From assembly GCA_030141605.1 (NCBI GenBank), contig JAQGDQ010000091.1, positions 62,001 through 126,000 on the forward strand: a stretch of 64,000 bases of DNA. Direction: 5' to 3'. Below are positions 36,401-51,500 of this stretch, in pieces. Source of the DNA: Tubiluchus corallicola. Its lineage: Eukaryota > Priapulida > Priapulimorpha > Priapulimorphida > Tubiluchidae. Position 1 is the stretch's first letter; each line of letters opens with the position of its first letter. The notes beneath the pieces are model-generated. The model saw only the letters and a list, made by a program, of their open reading frames with translations. It made no database searches and was not told the DNA's origin. A program made the position numbers and the translations under genes.

Positions 36401-37827
36401 GAATTAACATTTAACTTTAGCACCAAATGTGGTACGCATATAATAAGTACACTGGTATTATTGCTTTAATGAGTTTATAAGTACGAACATTAAACGAATC
36501 AATTTAATAAAGATTCAAAAATTTCATGTGGTACAAGTTACAAGTACCTGTCATGTTTCCCTCTTTAATAATAATATGCTTTTCAATAATATTGAATTTG
36601 ACACTGTTAACATATAAAAACAACAGCTTCAATTAAATATTAGAATATTGCAAATCATTAAAAACCTGTTTATATAAACAGCACAAACAAGAAATTCTAT
36701 AGGAAAGAGACTGCGACGAAATGCCTACTCACACTGAAAGGGCTTACTGTAAGGTACTTAGTCAGTTTTCTTTGGGCACTGCTTGTTTTAATCCATCAAT
36801 TTTTATTATACAAAAATTAATGTATAAGCCTTTTCAGTACTTATATTTATAGAAACATTTAGATTTAGAGAAATGATATTATAAGCTCATTGATCCAAAT
36901 GGGTTCTGCAGTTAGTCTAAACAGCAGCAAAAAGACACTGTCTAATATAGTCTAGTGCAAGTAAGTAAACACTTTTAATGGGAGTAAGCTCGTATATGAC
37001 AAGACGGAGAGACTAGGAATGCTTTGCGCATTGTTTCATAAAACTTATTAAAAGTTAACAATCACTAAGACCATTTTTGAAGAAAAAGTAACAGTGACAG
37101 CCATTTACTCGTCATTAAGTACGAAAATAACATCAACATTACTCCTCTTATTAGACATGCAAAATATTTACATTGGCTTTATTTGTTACAACTTGTTAAC
37201 AAACTAATTCAATATTAGTTAATAAAAACTTAACAACAAAGTGCTGTCAAAATTTTACGGAAAATAAAGTGACAAATTAGTAAATCCTATTTATTTTCAT
37301 AGAATTTCAATACTTTTATTTTTAAATTGATCACTTATGGAGACCTAGCTTTTCTGTTAAAAAACCAATTCAAATGTAATGATGTCTTTAAACACCAAGC
37401 AGTAGTATGCTAATTAGTGATGCTTACATGCAATAATGTGAAAGCGTAACCTGCATCATAACACTTGTGACGTGTTACAAGTTATTATTAATCAAACATT
37501 TTTTATAAACTGATTTAATTTTTTATAAAAAATAGTATAATTGTTTCTCTTGCACTCACCCAAATGCACAGAAGATTGGTTTTTGCTGATAAGCAAACAA
37601 AAGCACTCTTTTTTACAAAAATATTTTACATAGCAAAATATACAAACAACCAAAAGCTGCTCCCAGACTGAAATCCTCTCATTAAAACGACCATCCTTTT
37701 GCAATTTTGAAATCTTCTAGGGCAATGTTTTAATGCTCGAGAGAGATTAGCACAGAACCGATGTGGAAGTTGTAGCAACCACATGCACAACAGGAATACT
37801 TTCTAAATATAAAACCCCAAAACTTAT
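33411..37827. other. Spacer between copies A and B, no gene seen
   Basis: AT-rich DNA with no convincing exon. It must hold the promoter and any 5' UTR exons of copy A, but no TATA or CpG-rich segment stands out. Two loosely similar segments (about 34780-34870 and 34925-35005) share an AAACTT...AAAATGAATT...CATTTTGAATTC-like pattern and may be old repeat copies. Confidence 0.4.
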
Positions 37828-37833
37828 TTTATT
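37828..37833 (-). terminator. Polyadenylation signal of copy B
   Basis: AATAAA on the minus strand begins 33 bases after the TAG stop of copy B. Confidence 0.6.
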
Positions 37834-37865
37834 GCTCACTACATTTTACTATAAATTATTATTTA

Positions 37866-40800
37866 CTATAACTTCTCGGGTTTGTAGTTTTCAAAGACCC
37901 AAAGCTGTCGTTGATTCGTTTGATCACAACTTTCCATACTGACATGTTCGTGGTCTGTCTTCATCTCCATACACTTTGAACTAGATTCATGGCGGATAGT
38001 GTTTGTCTACAATCAATAATAATTGTTAGTTGGTGATTCATGAAGCTGTTTCTACTCATGAAGTGCAATTAGCATTCATTAATAAAGAAGAAATGCCAAC
38101 CTGCAACAATAACTTGGTTGGCAACTTAAAGATGCAAATGTTAACAGGGATATAGAAGTTCCTTACTTTTAAGAACTAATTCTAGCCTCAGTTTTAACAA
38201 CTAGTTCCTATTCCTAGTTCTTTTGCAAATAAAGCTAATTTCAGTTTCTATTTCTTCCATGACAAGAAGAACTTTCAAGTTCGTAGTTCCTGTGACATTT
38301 CAAAAACTTACATTGTGGTCATATTTCCATAGTTGATTTCCTTTTTGACCATGACATGGGTAAATTATTACATCTTTGCCTGCGAAGTCCAAACAAGCAT
38401 CGTCTCTACGAATTTCTCCGTCCTTACTCAATTGCCAGAACTATAATAATAGTAATGCAACTGTTATTGAAATATTTTTGACTTGCAAGAAAAAAGCCTC
38501 AGTTTTGAGAGTGAATTTTTAATATAGCATCGAACTTAAAACCAATTAAATAATAGTCAAAAGAGTTAATGTGTAATTAATATCTTATGTATAATCATCA
38601 TTATATATACATCAATATATATACATCAATATATATATATATGATGCACTACCAAGTCATATCAAAAACACATAGTGTTAGAAAACCATACAGATTTACT
38701 GTACCATAGTGACAGGTCGAGAGGTTCCTTGTTTACCTGATTATGTCTATCCAGTTTCTACTAGTGCAAAGATGAAAAATGCAAAATGTTTTAGTTTGTA
38801 AATTATGCAGTATGCATCAAGGTAGATTACATTATACTAAATTTGGCTAAGAATATATAAGCAACACTATTACTAAAACTACTGCTTTATTAAAACAAAG
38901 AACATGACATATGAAATCACCACTTTGTTTTATCACTAGGTTTATCATACACTTTGTGCCACATACAAGGTACTGTGATTGTGGGTTGTTTGGTTGGTGA
39001 TTTTATGGTTCTGTGTTTTTTCCTTGTGGTCTTTATTCACTGTGTCTCACAGCCTCTGTGGCTTCTTTTGATACTGTATCCCTATTTAATGGTGACATGT
39101 TTTGGATGTGTTACTAATACGAAAAAAAACCAGAAAAACTAGTATTTACTTTCCCTTTCTTTAAATCTTTCATCTGATGATAAAGCAATAGCAATTTGAA
39201 ACACCATGTTCTTTTTTCTTAATTTGTGGGGTTTTTCATTAGTTGCAGGGAATTTATGACATTAAGAATTAAATTTGTGTTATAACTGAGAAAAGTCTGA
39301 CATATTGCAAGGCTATATAGCAACTTATCAAAACAGCAGGTGCGTAACTTTTACGGCAGTGGTTGTAAAAGAATAAATAAATTCTGATAAATAGCCAATT
39401 TAGACGTAACAAATAAGTTGAAACCTGGCAAAATCGAAACACAGCTATCAAAGTACAATGCCAGCATTATTTTATAACCACATTGTCCAGTGGCATTAAT
39501 TTTTACTAATTCACAAAATTCTCGGAAGTGATTAAATTATACCTTAAATGCGATTTTAAATGTCAAAATTTATATTTATAAAGATTATATTTCAAACTAA
39601 AACTTTCACCGGTTTCACTCAACACTAGCAGCATATCAAAAAACATAGTCAGCTGTTTAGTCATCAATCTGATAGCTGAAAGCCTGATAGCCAGCAATAT
39701 AACAACCTCTACAAAACTGCCTGCAAGGCAAGTCTGTCTTGGCCACTTAAATGTAGAAAAAACTCCAAACCTGATTTCCTTTCAAACCATGGCACCTGTA
39801 GGCAGAGACGGACTGACCTTTTGGCCGAACTACACCATCCAAACACCAAAGACTTCCATCGCCAGAATTTCGGATCTAACAATACCCATTTAAAATCACA
39901 CTCCGGTTTTAAATACTGACTGTGGTGTTCTCAAATAAGAGGAAAAGTGCGGCCTGTTAGTAAGATGTGAACCAGATCTAGTTCTACCTACCAGTTCCAT
40001 GAATAAAAAAATAGTAGGAAGCCGAGAAACTGCCCCATGCGCTTTATTAGGGTCATGCTATGCATGCACTTTGATTGTTAGTGCTCAACCTCTGTTGGAC
40101 ATACCTGGTTGCCACCCTGGCGATGGCACCGATACATTGATACAGGCTTGTGAAAAGCGTGACGATTAGCAGCGCTATCTAGACACCATTGTGACCCGTC
40201 ACCTTTGTTACGAACCTAGAAATAGCAGAACGGTATGAAGACACAAGACAGGGTGTGCTATAAAAAGTGTCGAGTCTATTTTATTGAAAGGAAAACTGGA
40301 CCATCACAAATGATTTTTGTGCTTCATGCGTGCATAGTGAAAAACAGCAAAGCAGAAAAAGATATTTCAATTTATACTACAAATGACTGTTTTTACTGCG
40401 TAAAAAAGATCCTCCCACAGTTTTTTGTTTAATTTTCCTGAAAATTTTTAGGTGTTCAAAACACGAAACTCAAGTGGGAAATAGATGACACTATAAAAAT
40501 CAAACAGTTGCTACAATTATATGTTCATAAGTGAACAAGAAACTGCTCAGAGTCTTCAATAGGAATTTAGAAATATAATAATAAAAACAGCAATCTTTTA
40601 GGGCTCCATTAAAAAATAAAGCGACGGCAGGAGTAATACAATGTTGTGAAACGTAAAATATTTTGCAAAACGTAAAACTCCTGTACAAATTTCCTAAAAA
40701 GTGGAACCATTGTACACCCTGGAAGACTTGCTTGCTTTCTTGAAAGTGCTCATTTCTTATAGAAGTTATTATTATTATTATTATTACAGTAAATAAACAT

Positions 40801-43800
40801 AGTAAGACATTTGCACAAGTAAGAGGATATTAAGATCAACTAATAAGTATGAAAAGAGTTAGTTAACGATTAATGTGATTTTCATGCAAGGCAAGTAGGA
40901 TTGGCTTGACAAGAGCAATTACAGGAAACAATAAATTCGTGCAATTAATGAATTCTGACAAGGCACTCTCCCAGAGGCATCTAATGTAATTATTTTATGA
41001 AGCTTCTCGCCTAATTAGATTTTAATTCATGAGCAAAATTTTAAAATCAAGGTATAACGTGTTAATGAAATTTTAATGACCAAACATTAAACATGAATTA
41101 GGGAACCACAGAGAGAGCCGGAATTTGCATAACGTCACCATGTCAGAACATCAATCAATAATGAAATTAAATGTTTATGATACAAAAAACGTGTGCAATT
41201 TGCATTATGTGACGTAATATAAAATTAATATCTATGCTGTATTTAGTATGTGTACAAAAATTAACCTAGTAACATCGCATAAATTCCACACAAATTTCTT
41301 GCATAAAAACGTCTTTAAGTTAATTCATAGCTTTTCATTCTAATTGTGCAGCTTTCACAGGCCATTTCATCAAAGCTTTTTAAGGTGATTATGCCCAAAT
41401 AGCCTTTATATAGATCAGATCATATAGTTGTTTTAGAGATAAACAGACAATACACCTAGCCTTTCGTAACTTTTTTCAAAAGGTGTAAAGTAAAGAATTC
41501 AAAAAGAACAATACTCATATTGCTTACCTCGCCTGATGCCACAGCATCACCAGGTATAAACTGTTCTGGGTAAACATTTTCCAAAAACCAATCGAATGTC
41601 TTGCATTGTAGGTCCTTGCGCAGTTGTTTCCGTGCTGACACATCACCATAGTCACCCTGCAGAACAAAGAATATGTATCAGTGAGCTTAAAGCATTTTAA
41701 AGTTTACAGTTAACAGTGAATGGAAATCAATATGCAAGAACACCGTTAAAGAAACACAGTTAACACTTAAATACTGCTATTATAGTAGCAACCACTTTAT
41801 AGTGAAAAAATTTTTAATAGACAGAAAAGACTAAACATAGCTGATTTATTATTTAATTATAGCAACACTGGATGTGCACTGGCATTTGATGTAGGCGGAG
41901 TCTTCTTCACATCAGATTTTAGTAATGCATATGACAATTTGGCTTGAAAATTAGTAACAAAATTAAACTGTTATAATAATTAACAAACTTCACAAGGAAT
42001 GTTTTTCCAGTTCTCACATTTCTAGCAATCAGTGGTATACACCAAGAAGTAAATGTGCCTTTGAAATTATACTTAAGAAATTCATTTTTCAACAGTAGAA
42101 TAAAAATGTTTATTGTTTAACGAATCTTAAAGACAGCTGTTAATTTGTATTGTGATAGACAATTTATCATGCTAGAATTACTTCACAGTGCTAATTCACT
42201 AAACAGCTTTGTATACCAGCCACTTACTAGGTCTTTGTTGATTCGATCAAAATAATACGACTTGTACTCATCCAACCAAACTTCTGCTAGCCGTACAGAA
42301 TTCTTCTTCAGAACATTGCTACCCGTTCTCCACTTATAAGGACTTCGTTTTCGGAAGATATGTCCTACATGTGAGCATGGAATAATCTCTAAACTGCCAC
42401 CACACATCCAAGTCTATGAATATAAAAATGACATAGTTATTAACCCACTTGTGTCATGAAACTGAAATATTACTCAAATGAAAACAATGGAAAAAATATT
42501 GTTTCAAGTAAATGACATGACATGCAATGACATGAAATAAAAATGTTTTCCTCCAAAGTTAATCTCATTCTGGTTTAGGCTAGGCAATCTCTTCATTAGA
42601 AAAATAAAAGAAAATATCAGTCATAAAAATGCATATAGTATATAAAAAAAATCACTCCTAAACAAGCACTGTTTACAAAAGTATTAAACAGGCAATATCT
42701 TTATAAAGAACAATGTAAAATTATATTCATTTGGAAAATTAAATTTTTGTAATTACCTTGAAAGATAGCTCTAAATTTTCCCCTCCCCAAATATCAAATC
42801 CAGGGTCGTAAGTACCTAGCCTTTCAAACCAGGCTCGGTCAATTGAAAACAGTCCCCCGGCCATAGTGGGTGATCTGAAATATAAAATAAGTATGTTCAA
42901 TACAACTGAAATAAACAGCTTTGTTACGCTAAAAGCTAACACTTTAATGCCAAATAGCGCAAAAAAACATTAATAACTATTAGAGTTATTACTATGTATG
43001 GTCTAGAAACATCGCAAAGATAAAGCCTTATAAAACTTGTAATCAAAACAATTTTGCAGATTTGTACACTGATTAAGCAAAAAACATTTATCCGGTTGTA
43101 TTTTTAATGTCTACACGTTATTTACGTGGTAATTTTCACATAAAATGGAAATGTCAAAGGTGTTTACTTGAAGTGTCTTTGTTAATGGAGGAATCGAAAT
43201 ACCTTTTAATCGCTCAATGATCAGGCGACTTGCTCTGCTAGGTTAGGCCAATAGCTCAAATGGCAGAACATGCAATCTAAAATTGCAAGGATCTGGGTTC
43301 ACAACTGATTAGCACCTTCGTTCTTCAGAGAAATGACATTTTTGTTAATGTGTGCAGGTGTGTGTGACATTTATCTCAGAATTGATACCAAAGCTAAACG
43401 ATACTCACTGAAGAGGATCAACCTCACTCTTCCTACGCTTTCTTTCTCGAGGAGGTATAGCATGCCAGTTAAACTGCAGATTCCAGTCAAAACCACCCAC
43501 ACTAATGGCCGAAGCACGGCCATAGTGGTACTCCAAGGTATTGTCATCAATGACATCTATGACAGGACACACGACAGTAGAAGAGTTTCGGGCTATTCTG
43601 TCCAGCAGAGGTATTAGCCAACCTGTCGAAGAAAGTACTTAATTATACGTAAGATTTAAAACAGTTTCATTTCTGAATGAAAAATGGATTTACTTGTTGC
43701 ATATATTTTTGGCACCTTTACATCTATAGATTTAAGAAGAACTTTTTTGGATGAAAAAAGGCATTATTAGCTTATGTGGCACATTCTTCAGCCAGTAACT

Positions 43801-45534
43801 GCTTTGACATTAATACATTTTATTATTGCCACAATTATAACGTCAATAAACTAACAATTTCAATTGCACGCAAATAATTATGTAAACAAATGACACTAAA
43901 GATTTTAATTTAAAACAATAATTGCAGAAAGCAATAATTTAAAGCAGCATTTAAAGCAAGAAGGAATGACGGTACTTTCATCTATAGCACCTCAAGTATT
44001 AACTATTCCTACCAGTCATTAAGCTAAGATAAATATTACACTTGCTGTTGACAAAAGAAGTTGAGCATGTGCATTGAAGCTTCAAGAATAACGGTCAAGC
44101 CACTTTTTAAACAAGTCATATAAAGTATTTCAAGCTAAATCTTTAACCAAAAAAATGCAATTATGGCAGCTCAACATAGAAAATAGAGCAAAAATATAAT
44201 TCTTTCATAACACACCTTCACAACATTCACAGTGACTGTCAAGATATGTCAATGTGGTCCCTTTAGCATGTGCTGCTCCAAGTAAGCGGGCTCTGATAAG
44301 GCCTTCTCTCCTTTTTGCTCGTACAATCCTCACTTTGCCCAGAGCTGCCATGTATTCTTCTAATGGCTTTTGTAAGTGATCTGACAAAAATTGCAGAATC
44401 ACCATAAAAATTTCAGTATAAGATGTATAAAGATTGGTTGGTTTAGATGTGGTGTCTGTATATTACAATAAAAACTCATGTAAGTTACACATGTTTTTAA
44501 CAATTAAGTAGAACATTGAAATACCTTTTGAGCAACAGAACTAAGCTATAGCAAGTAAACCAGAAAATCACGAATAATATGTTAGAGGTTAAAGAGATTG
44601 TTGGATCGATTACACCTTTTCAAACTTCGTTTGAATATGTAATTATTGTAATAAAGTCAATAATTACCCATTTCTGAGAAGTCATCTACAAGAACAATCT
44701 CTTTTACCAGTTCTGGAGGCGAACGGTCAAGCACCGAGTGAACTGTACGAAGAAGGGTAGACCAAGCTTCATTGTGAAAACATATAATGACACTGGTGTC
44801 AGGAAGTTGAGAGACTGGCAGATACTTTTGCTCTGAACACCTGAAAATGAGAACATTCAGTTACCATTAGTATCTGTATTCATTATTTCAAAACTGACTT
44901 GTATTATGGCTAGTTCATTGCAGAAATATGATAGAGTTTCTTAGTTCTGTACTGTAAAGCTGCACAATTATCAAATTCAGAGGGCCGCTGCAGACGGGGA
45001 CATAAGTTATAATTTACAGACAGAAAAATCACCCAAAAGAATGAAGCATGTATATATATATATACACACAGTAATAATAACTGGAAGAAACCATAGCTCA
45101 AGTGCATTTTTCTTCACTTGCGTATGAAAGAAAAGTTATCTGAATCCCATGCTATCTCCATCTGTTTAAAGGCTATCGTAAGATGCATTACGATACCTGA
45201 TTCAGTCAGCAGTCTACCACTGCTTTAGTTGAGTTTAACTGAGCAGAAATTTAATTAAGAGCAGAAACACTAGCTAAGTTTAAAATTTATACACTGAGAC
45301 CGGCATTGCACAGTTTCCAACAACCTGTTCTCATAAGCATAAACAATATTTTAAATATATAGGGTGTTTCGTTTTTGCAAGCAAGGTGTTGGATATTTCA
45401 TATGGCATTTCATTTTTTTGGTTTTGTTAACCTGTCTCTTTATGTTCAGAGAAGTTGTACTGCATGTGCACATATTGATGTAAAATAGATAAATATGTAC
45501 GTTCGAATAAATAATAATAATAATAATAATAATG

Positions 45535-45583
<49 letters not shown>

Positions 45584-48500
45584 CAATAATATATATGATA
45601 CAAGTGTATCATTTCGTTTGGTTTAGATTTGACGATGCTTATACTGTAGGCCGTAATTAACGGTCCATTTTATTGGCAAACCAGCAGAAACTTAGCACTA
45701 TTTCCTTCCTAAAGTGGAGAATGATGTAAAATCTTACGCCCGAGCAGCTCACGTCTATAAACCTGTTAGGTCAGCTCCCTCAGCTCAATAAATCTCTGCT
45801 TGATTTTCAGGGTATAGTGGCTTTAGGCTACTGGTAAGGCTACAGCCAATATTGACTGAACAGATCAACCGAGGTTATCATTACGTCCACTTGAACAAGT
45901 GTCAGTTCAGTTGCAACAGAGTCTGATATCGAAACCTAGCAATCTCGAAATGTCGCCGTAACTTCTGAATACGCCATCAACAAATTAAACTGAAGCGTAT
46001 TGAACAAGCATTTGATACATTTTTCGTTTATTGACATGACGTGCATTATCAATAGTTACTGTTTTATTAATGACATATGAAATTAATTATGGTACTGAAC
46101 ATTTTGATTGCTGATTACTTTGAAGTTAGTACGTTTGGTAAAGGCAATAAACCCGAATAATGGATTATGTTATTATTTATTAAAATGGTATTGCTGTAAC
46201 TGTGTAAATTCAAATCAACACAAGGGCAGAAACTCAAGAAATGTTATTAGATATAGCTAGCTATTGAACTATTGAAAGATTTACATTATTTCACAATCAG
46301 ATAAGCTAAAAAGTTTACGCATCTTGAACAAAAATTTTAAATGAAAAAACAAAAAATGTGTTCTCCTACTTTTTTCTCTTTCCTGCCATTTTTCTTGTTT
46401 TCTCTCCCTATCACCTCTCCTCTGTTCTCTCCCCCTTCTCTATTTTTTTGTTAACTTCTCTCTCTCTCTCCCTCTCTCTCTTTCTCTCACCTAGAGCACA
46501 CGGATTACATAATCTAAATTTTGTTCAACTTGTTTTTATTGAAAGATCAATGTGAAAAGAATTCCCGGCAGTAATTTAAATCAATTATCAACATGTTTTA
46601 TTTCATAGCAACATTATGACATTCTTACTGCTGCCAGGTTAAACAAATCAATCACTCATGGACGAACTCAAAATAACCTTATATTAGTACGCCTCCGCCC
46701 TAATCGCAGTCGATAGTACTGCATTGCAAAATATAAAAGGTAGCATTTTTGGCCCACACAAAATGCCTACTTCTGGACCTAGCTTCCGATCATGTACTTT
46801 ATGAAATCAGTGACACGAGGCGTAAAAACTGCGTTTAGACGAATGCCCAGTATTTAATCCAGTGACCATTGTGAAAACGCACCAATTAGTACGAAAATAG
46901 GTCATTTGGATGAAAATGCTTCAAAAAGTGAGCAAGCCAAATACTGATTTTTGTAGGATGGATGAAATTATGAACATGACAATGTTATAACATAAGACAC
47001 GGGAAATACAGAAAGAATAATCAACAACTGTTGTTTTTCACTAGGGTGGGATCTCAAAATTCTCTGTTTTGTAAGAAAAAATTCAAAATATGAAACTTGC
47101 AGGTGCAGCTGAAATTGTAACGAAAGATGTTGATGTTGAAAAAACAAACTGCATGAAAAAAACTCAACTCGCAGTTTGTGTTTCGTCTGCAGTATTTTAG
47201 GCAGTTGGGGCGTAACCAATTAGTTATTCCAAGCGAAATTATATTTAAATCTGAAATTCCAGATTGTACGAAAAAGCATCTTTGAATGTATCAGCAAAAG
47301 CTATTTCTATCTTATCATTTAAATATAACATAATGGTTTTTATCAGCAGGTTAACACACACGCAATAAGAGCAGGTGCTAACTCTATACATCACGCTTTT
47401 GATATCTAACCAAACAAGGGCAGAATGCAATATATCAACAGGCGGCAAAGTTACACATTATCATTACAGCGAGTATTACATTCACCAGTGCATGCCTATA
47501 TATTCATTGATCCATTTGTCTCATGAATTTAGGTCATCTTTTAGTACACTTACATTCTCTCATGCATGGTATTTGAGATAAAACCTTGCGATTTTCAATG
47601 GCAAGGTAGTGAAAGTGAAAGGTGGGCCAAGGAAATACAGCATTTGTTCAACTTTCTTTCAATGAGAAATGTTGTAATTTTTTAAAAGTTAAGCCTCGCT
47701 ATCTATTCAATAATCTACCTACTTAAAAATCTCCTAAGTAGCAGTGAATTGACTGCACAATGCCTTTAACACAATGCTTTTGTTTTATTTACTGCAAATT
47801 TTTATGTACAGAAAAAAGTCTCAAGGAAAATGCAATGGTATTTACTTCAAAAACTGTGATCCACCTGTAATCGCTTTTAACGACAATTAGTTTAGATTAA
47901 ATGGTTCAGATTTTAGCACATACATTTCGGCTCCAGCCGCCCAAAACATTAAAAAGCCTTTCAAGACGAGCAAAAATTGAAAGAAAACGGCGTAAATGGC
48001 CATGAAATTTTCACTAGTGACGCTGCTACAGCGAAACAGCATCCCAAAGAAACACGCACATTCGGACAGCCAAGCTAATATCATGGAGGAAGTCGCCAAT
48101 CAGCAAAAGCCAACAATGCAGACGTAACAGCATTTCCATTAATGTGTGCTTGACTTGCAGCTAATGTTCGGGAAAGTAGTGTAAAAGCCACTAAAGGGGC
48201 TTTGCACTAACGAAGTAGGAAGCCCGGTAATTATTAAGCGGTTCGCAAATACACTTTGAACAACCGACGCATACTAACGACTACTGAAAGATTTTAATTG
48301 ACCATGTGCAATTAGCGTGGCTCCGTAGGCGCAAGGAAGTTGGATGGTGATTGGCGATTAGTAATTATTATCTACGTGTATGCGTTGGTAGTCTGATTTT
48401 TATTTAAATACTCCAAAGAAATTCATATAATAACATTTTAACAACAGTTTTAAATAATCATTTGACTGAGAGTTAAATAATCATTTGATTACGCAGTTAA

Positions 48501-51500
48501 ACATAAATCATTCATTAAAAGCATAAATACAGAAAATAAAATGATAGTCGTAGGTAGCTGAAAACAGAAATGAAAAACGTTTTAGCGTCATCATTATAAA
48601 AACTTCTAGCAATGAAAAATTAAAGTGTCGTTCTCTTTATAGGTTTTAGTTATATTTTCAAAACTTTAGGTTTTTAAAAATACTTTGACTTGCTCCTACA
48701 ATCTTGTATTGTATATTTAAAACCTTGATCTTTCAAGACGCCATACCCCTTTCTTAAACCGTAGATTATAAAACTGAAATTAAAAACTGATACGAAATTT
48801 TATGGGTTTTACCATTTGAGAAAAAGGCATGGTGTCTCTAATTGTTAAACCTTAAAACTAAAGAAAACTCAAGCAAACTTGGCACATTGATGCACTATAA
48901 CGTAGTAACCTATTGTATATCTTATATGAAAGTTAAAATTGTTTTGCACAACATAGGATACCTTTACTTGGCAAAAAACCAGCCTGTGCAAGTTTAGCCA
49001 CCATTTCAAGAAACGAATTGACGAGAGCTATTTCATTCTAGATTTATGCAGCACGATTTTACATTCATAAAACTGCATCTAAGATGAAACTAAGATGATT
49101 TTTATTATTCAGCCTGCTGTAGGAGGTCTCTTTGTCTCTTTCGTCCGCCAAAGAGAATCATCTCGCAAACTGATACTTCCAGAAAGCACTATATACTACT
49201 CTTTGAAACATGTCTGGTCTTACAGTAGCAGCAACTATTGTATATAAGCCAGTCTAGAGTAGGAAATAAGGTCATCCAGGGGCTATGGACCCACAAATCG
49301 GTTTCATTTAGACTTGCAAATGCGTTTAGACTTCAGCTAAATCAATGAAGCTCAGCAGTACACAGCTGGCAACTGTTGATAAAACGAGGGAAAGAATTTC
49401 GAGATAGAGATCTCTTAGACGAGTCAGTTAATTTCATGCACAGTGACTTAGATATTTATATTATTGTAAGCAGTCTCAGTGATTTCAAAGTTTAGATGGC
49501 ATGGCATAACAATTATTTACAGAAGCCATATTAAAATAGTTTACATTAGTCATAATACTGGATTGCTTGCACATACGTTCTATCATCAAGTAAATGAATT
49601 CAAACGTCCCAATTTCCATATAATTCCAACTGGGAACTGGTCAGGCTTTGATATCAATATGCTAATATCTCGTCCTTGGTGGAGGCTCGAATGCTTCTGG
49701 TGAGACACAGACATAGCGTACATGCAATAACGTTATTCCCATGTACTGAACCACTGTTTAGGAGTAGGGCCACAAAGTTTTCACTCAAAAATTTTAGTTC
49801 CAGAGGAGACTTGTGTGATGCAAGGCAAAAACAAGGCAAAAAGTATTACTGTAAGAAAACCTAGTCAACGATTAAAATTTTTTAACGAACAGTCAAAGTT
49901 TAACCTGATATATTGCACAATGCTACAAATAGCCAAGAAGCTGCAATTTCAGCAGATTCAGTCCATTGTTCATCAGCCATCACAATTTTACGATCGTCCA
50001 TAAAATAAGCCCTTAACCATGCTAATTTCAAATAAACCTTTCGCAACCCAACTATAAAACATTTAACTGAGTTCAACATAACCAGAAGTATATTAAAACT
50101 TGCAGCAGCTCGAGCTGTAGAGGACGATTAACTCTCATAAATGCATGCACGGTTGAGCGCTGTTGAAGTGCTGATGAGGTAATTAGACAAATGAGATTTT
50201 CCCCATACGCATTAAGTGCTTTTCATTAAAACGGGTGAAAAGAAGTAAAAAGTTATCAAGGGCAGATTTAATTAATAGTTTTGTATAGGATGGAAGCAAA
50301 TGAAAAAAATATACCCAGGATAAAGTTTGTTTTTCTGCAAGCCATTAAAAGCTGTAATCCATAGGTTTGAATCATTCCCCTTTTTCTGCAACGACCTGTT
50401 TAATCCGTATAACATTGTAATTTAGTGTTAGTAACAGCATTCTTTGTTAGCTACTTTGAAATTACACCTTCTTTGTTACACTCTTTCCTATATAATCTGA
50501 AAAATCTGTTTACATATGGCCTAGCAATGAATATAAAATTTTTTTGCGACTGTTGTGAAATAAACATGTTTTAATTAGAACTTAAAAAACAAACTTACTC
50601 TTAAAAACTTATGCTCAGTTCGTAGTGGTCATGTTTGTATCTAACTAACATTGAGTTAATAACTAGTTAATCACGAGCAAATATCTAGAATAGAACATTT
50701 GACACATTACGAAAATCTTATATTTACTTTGTACACTTCTGAAACTGCAAAAGCTGTAGCCTGTATTTTGGTCATTTTTTACTTACACATTATCTTGGAC
50801 TTGTAGTTCAATTTATAATGATTTTCTTAGAAAAATTTTTAACCATTAGAAATTTTAACGATACTTACTGAGCATCACGTACATCTGGAAGGTGCCGGTG
50901 AAGTGAGATCATATCACTTGCATACTGGTTAAATGCATTTTTTTTCTGACCATCTTCCATTTTTTGCTTCTCTTCTGTATTGAGATTATCTAATTTAACG
51001 GCCTTGCCCATCTCGCCAGGAGCATTGGGGTCATACCTATTAGAACGTGCGAGCATTAATTCACGATTTTATAATTTTTTAACTTGAATGACGGATCAGG
51101 TCATTTACCAGAAGGCTACAAGGTTTCCAGATTTCAGCCTTAAATATGTTGAAGATATACAGTTCTTAGTACCAATAAACTTAAGTTTTCCTTCTCTAAT
51201 CAATATGGATAGCCAAAGCCTGGTCGCTTAATGCTCACTGAATTTAATCGTTATTTACACCATTTATTTTTAGAACAAGGTTGAGGAAGGTGAATGGCAA
51301 CCTTAATATTAATTTGTTACATTTTTACTTGCTGCAACTTAACATATAACTTTTTTACAAGCAAGCTGTACAGCATCATAAAATTACAATGCTGGAAAAT
51401 ATCAGTTGGAAAAATATTGGGCTGAAAGATGTTTTGAGCCAAAAACAAGGAAAGTCATATGCTAACTTACATGATGTGTTATAAAATTTATTATATACAA

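Noticed and set aside
47887-48099. Hydrophobic 70-codon minus-strand frame, possible small membrane protein
   Set aside because: It begins at a non-ATG codon inside an intron, with no splice or family support.
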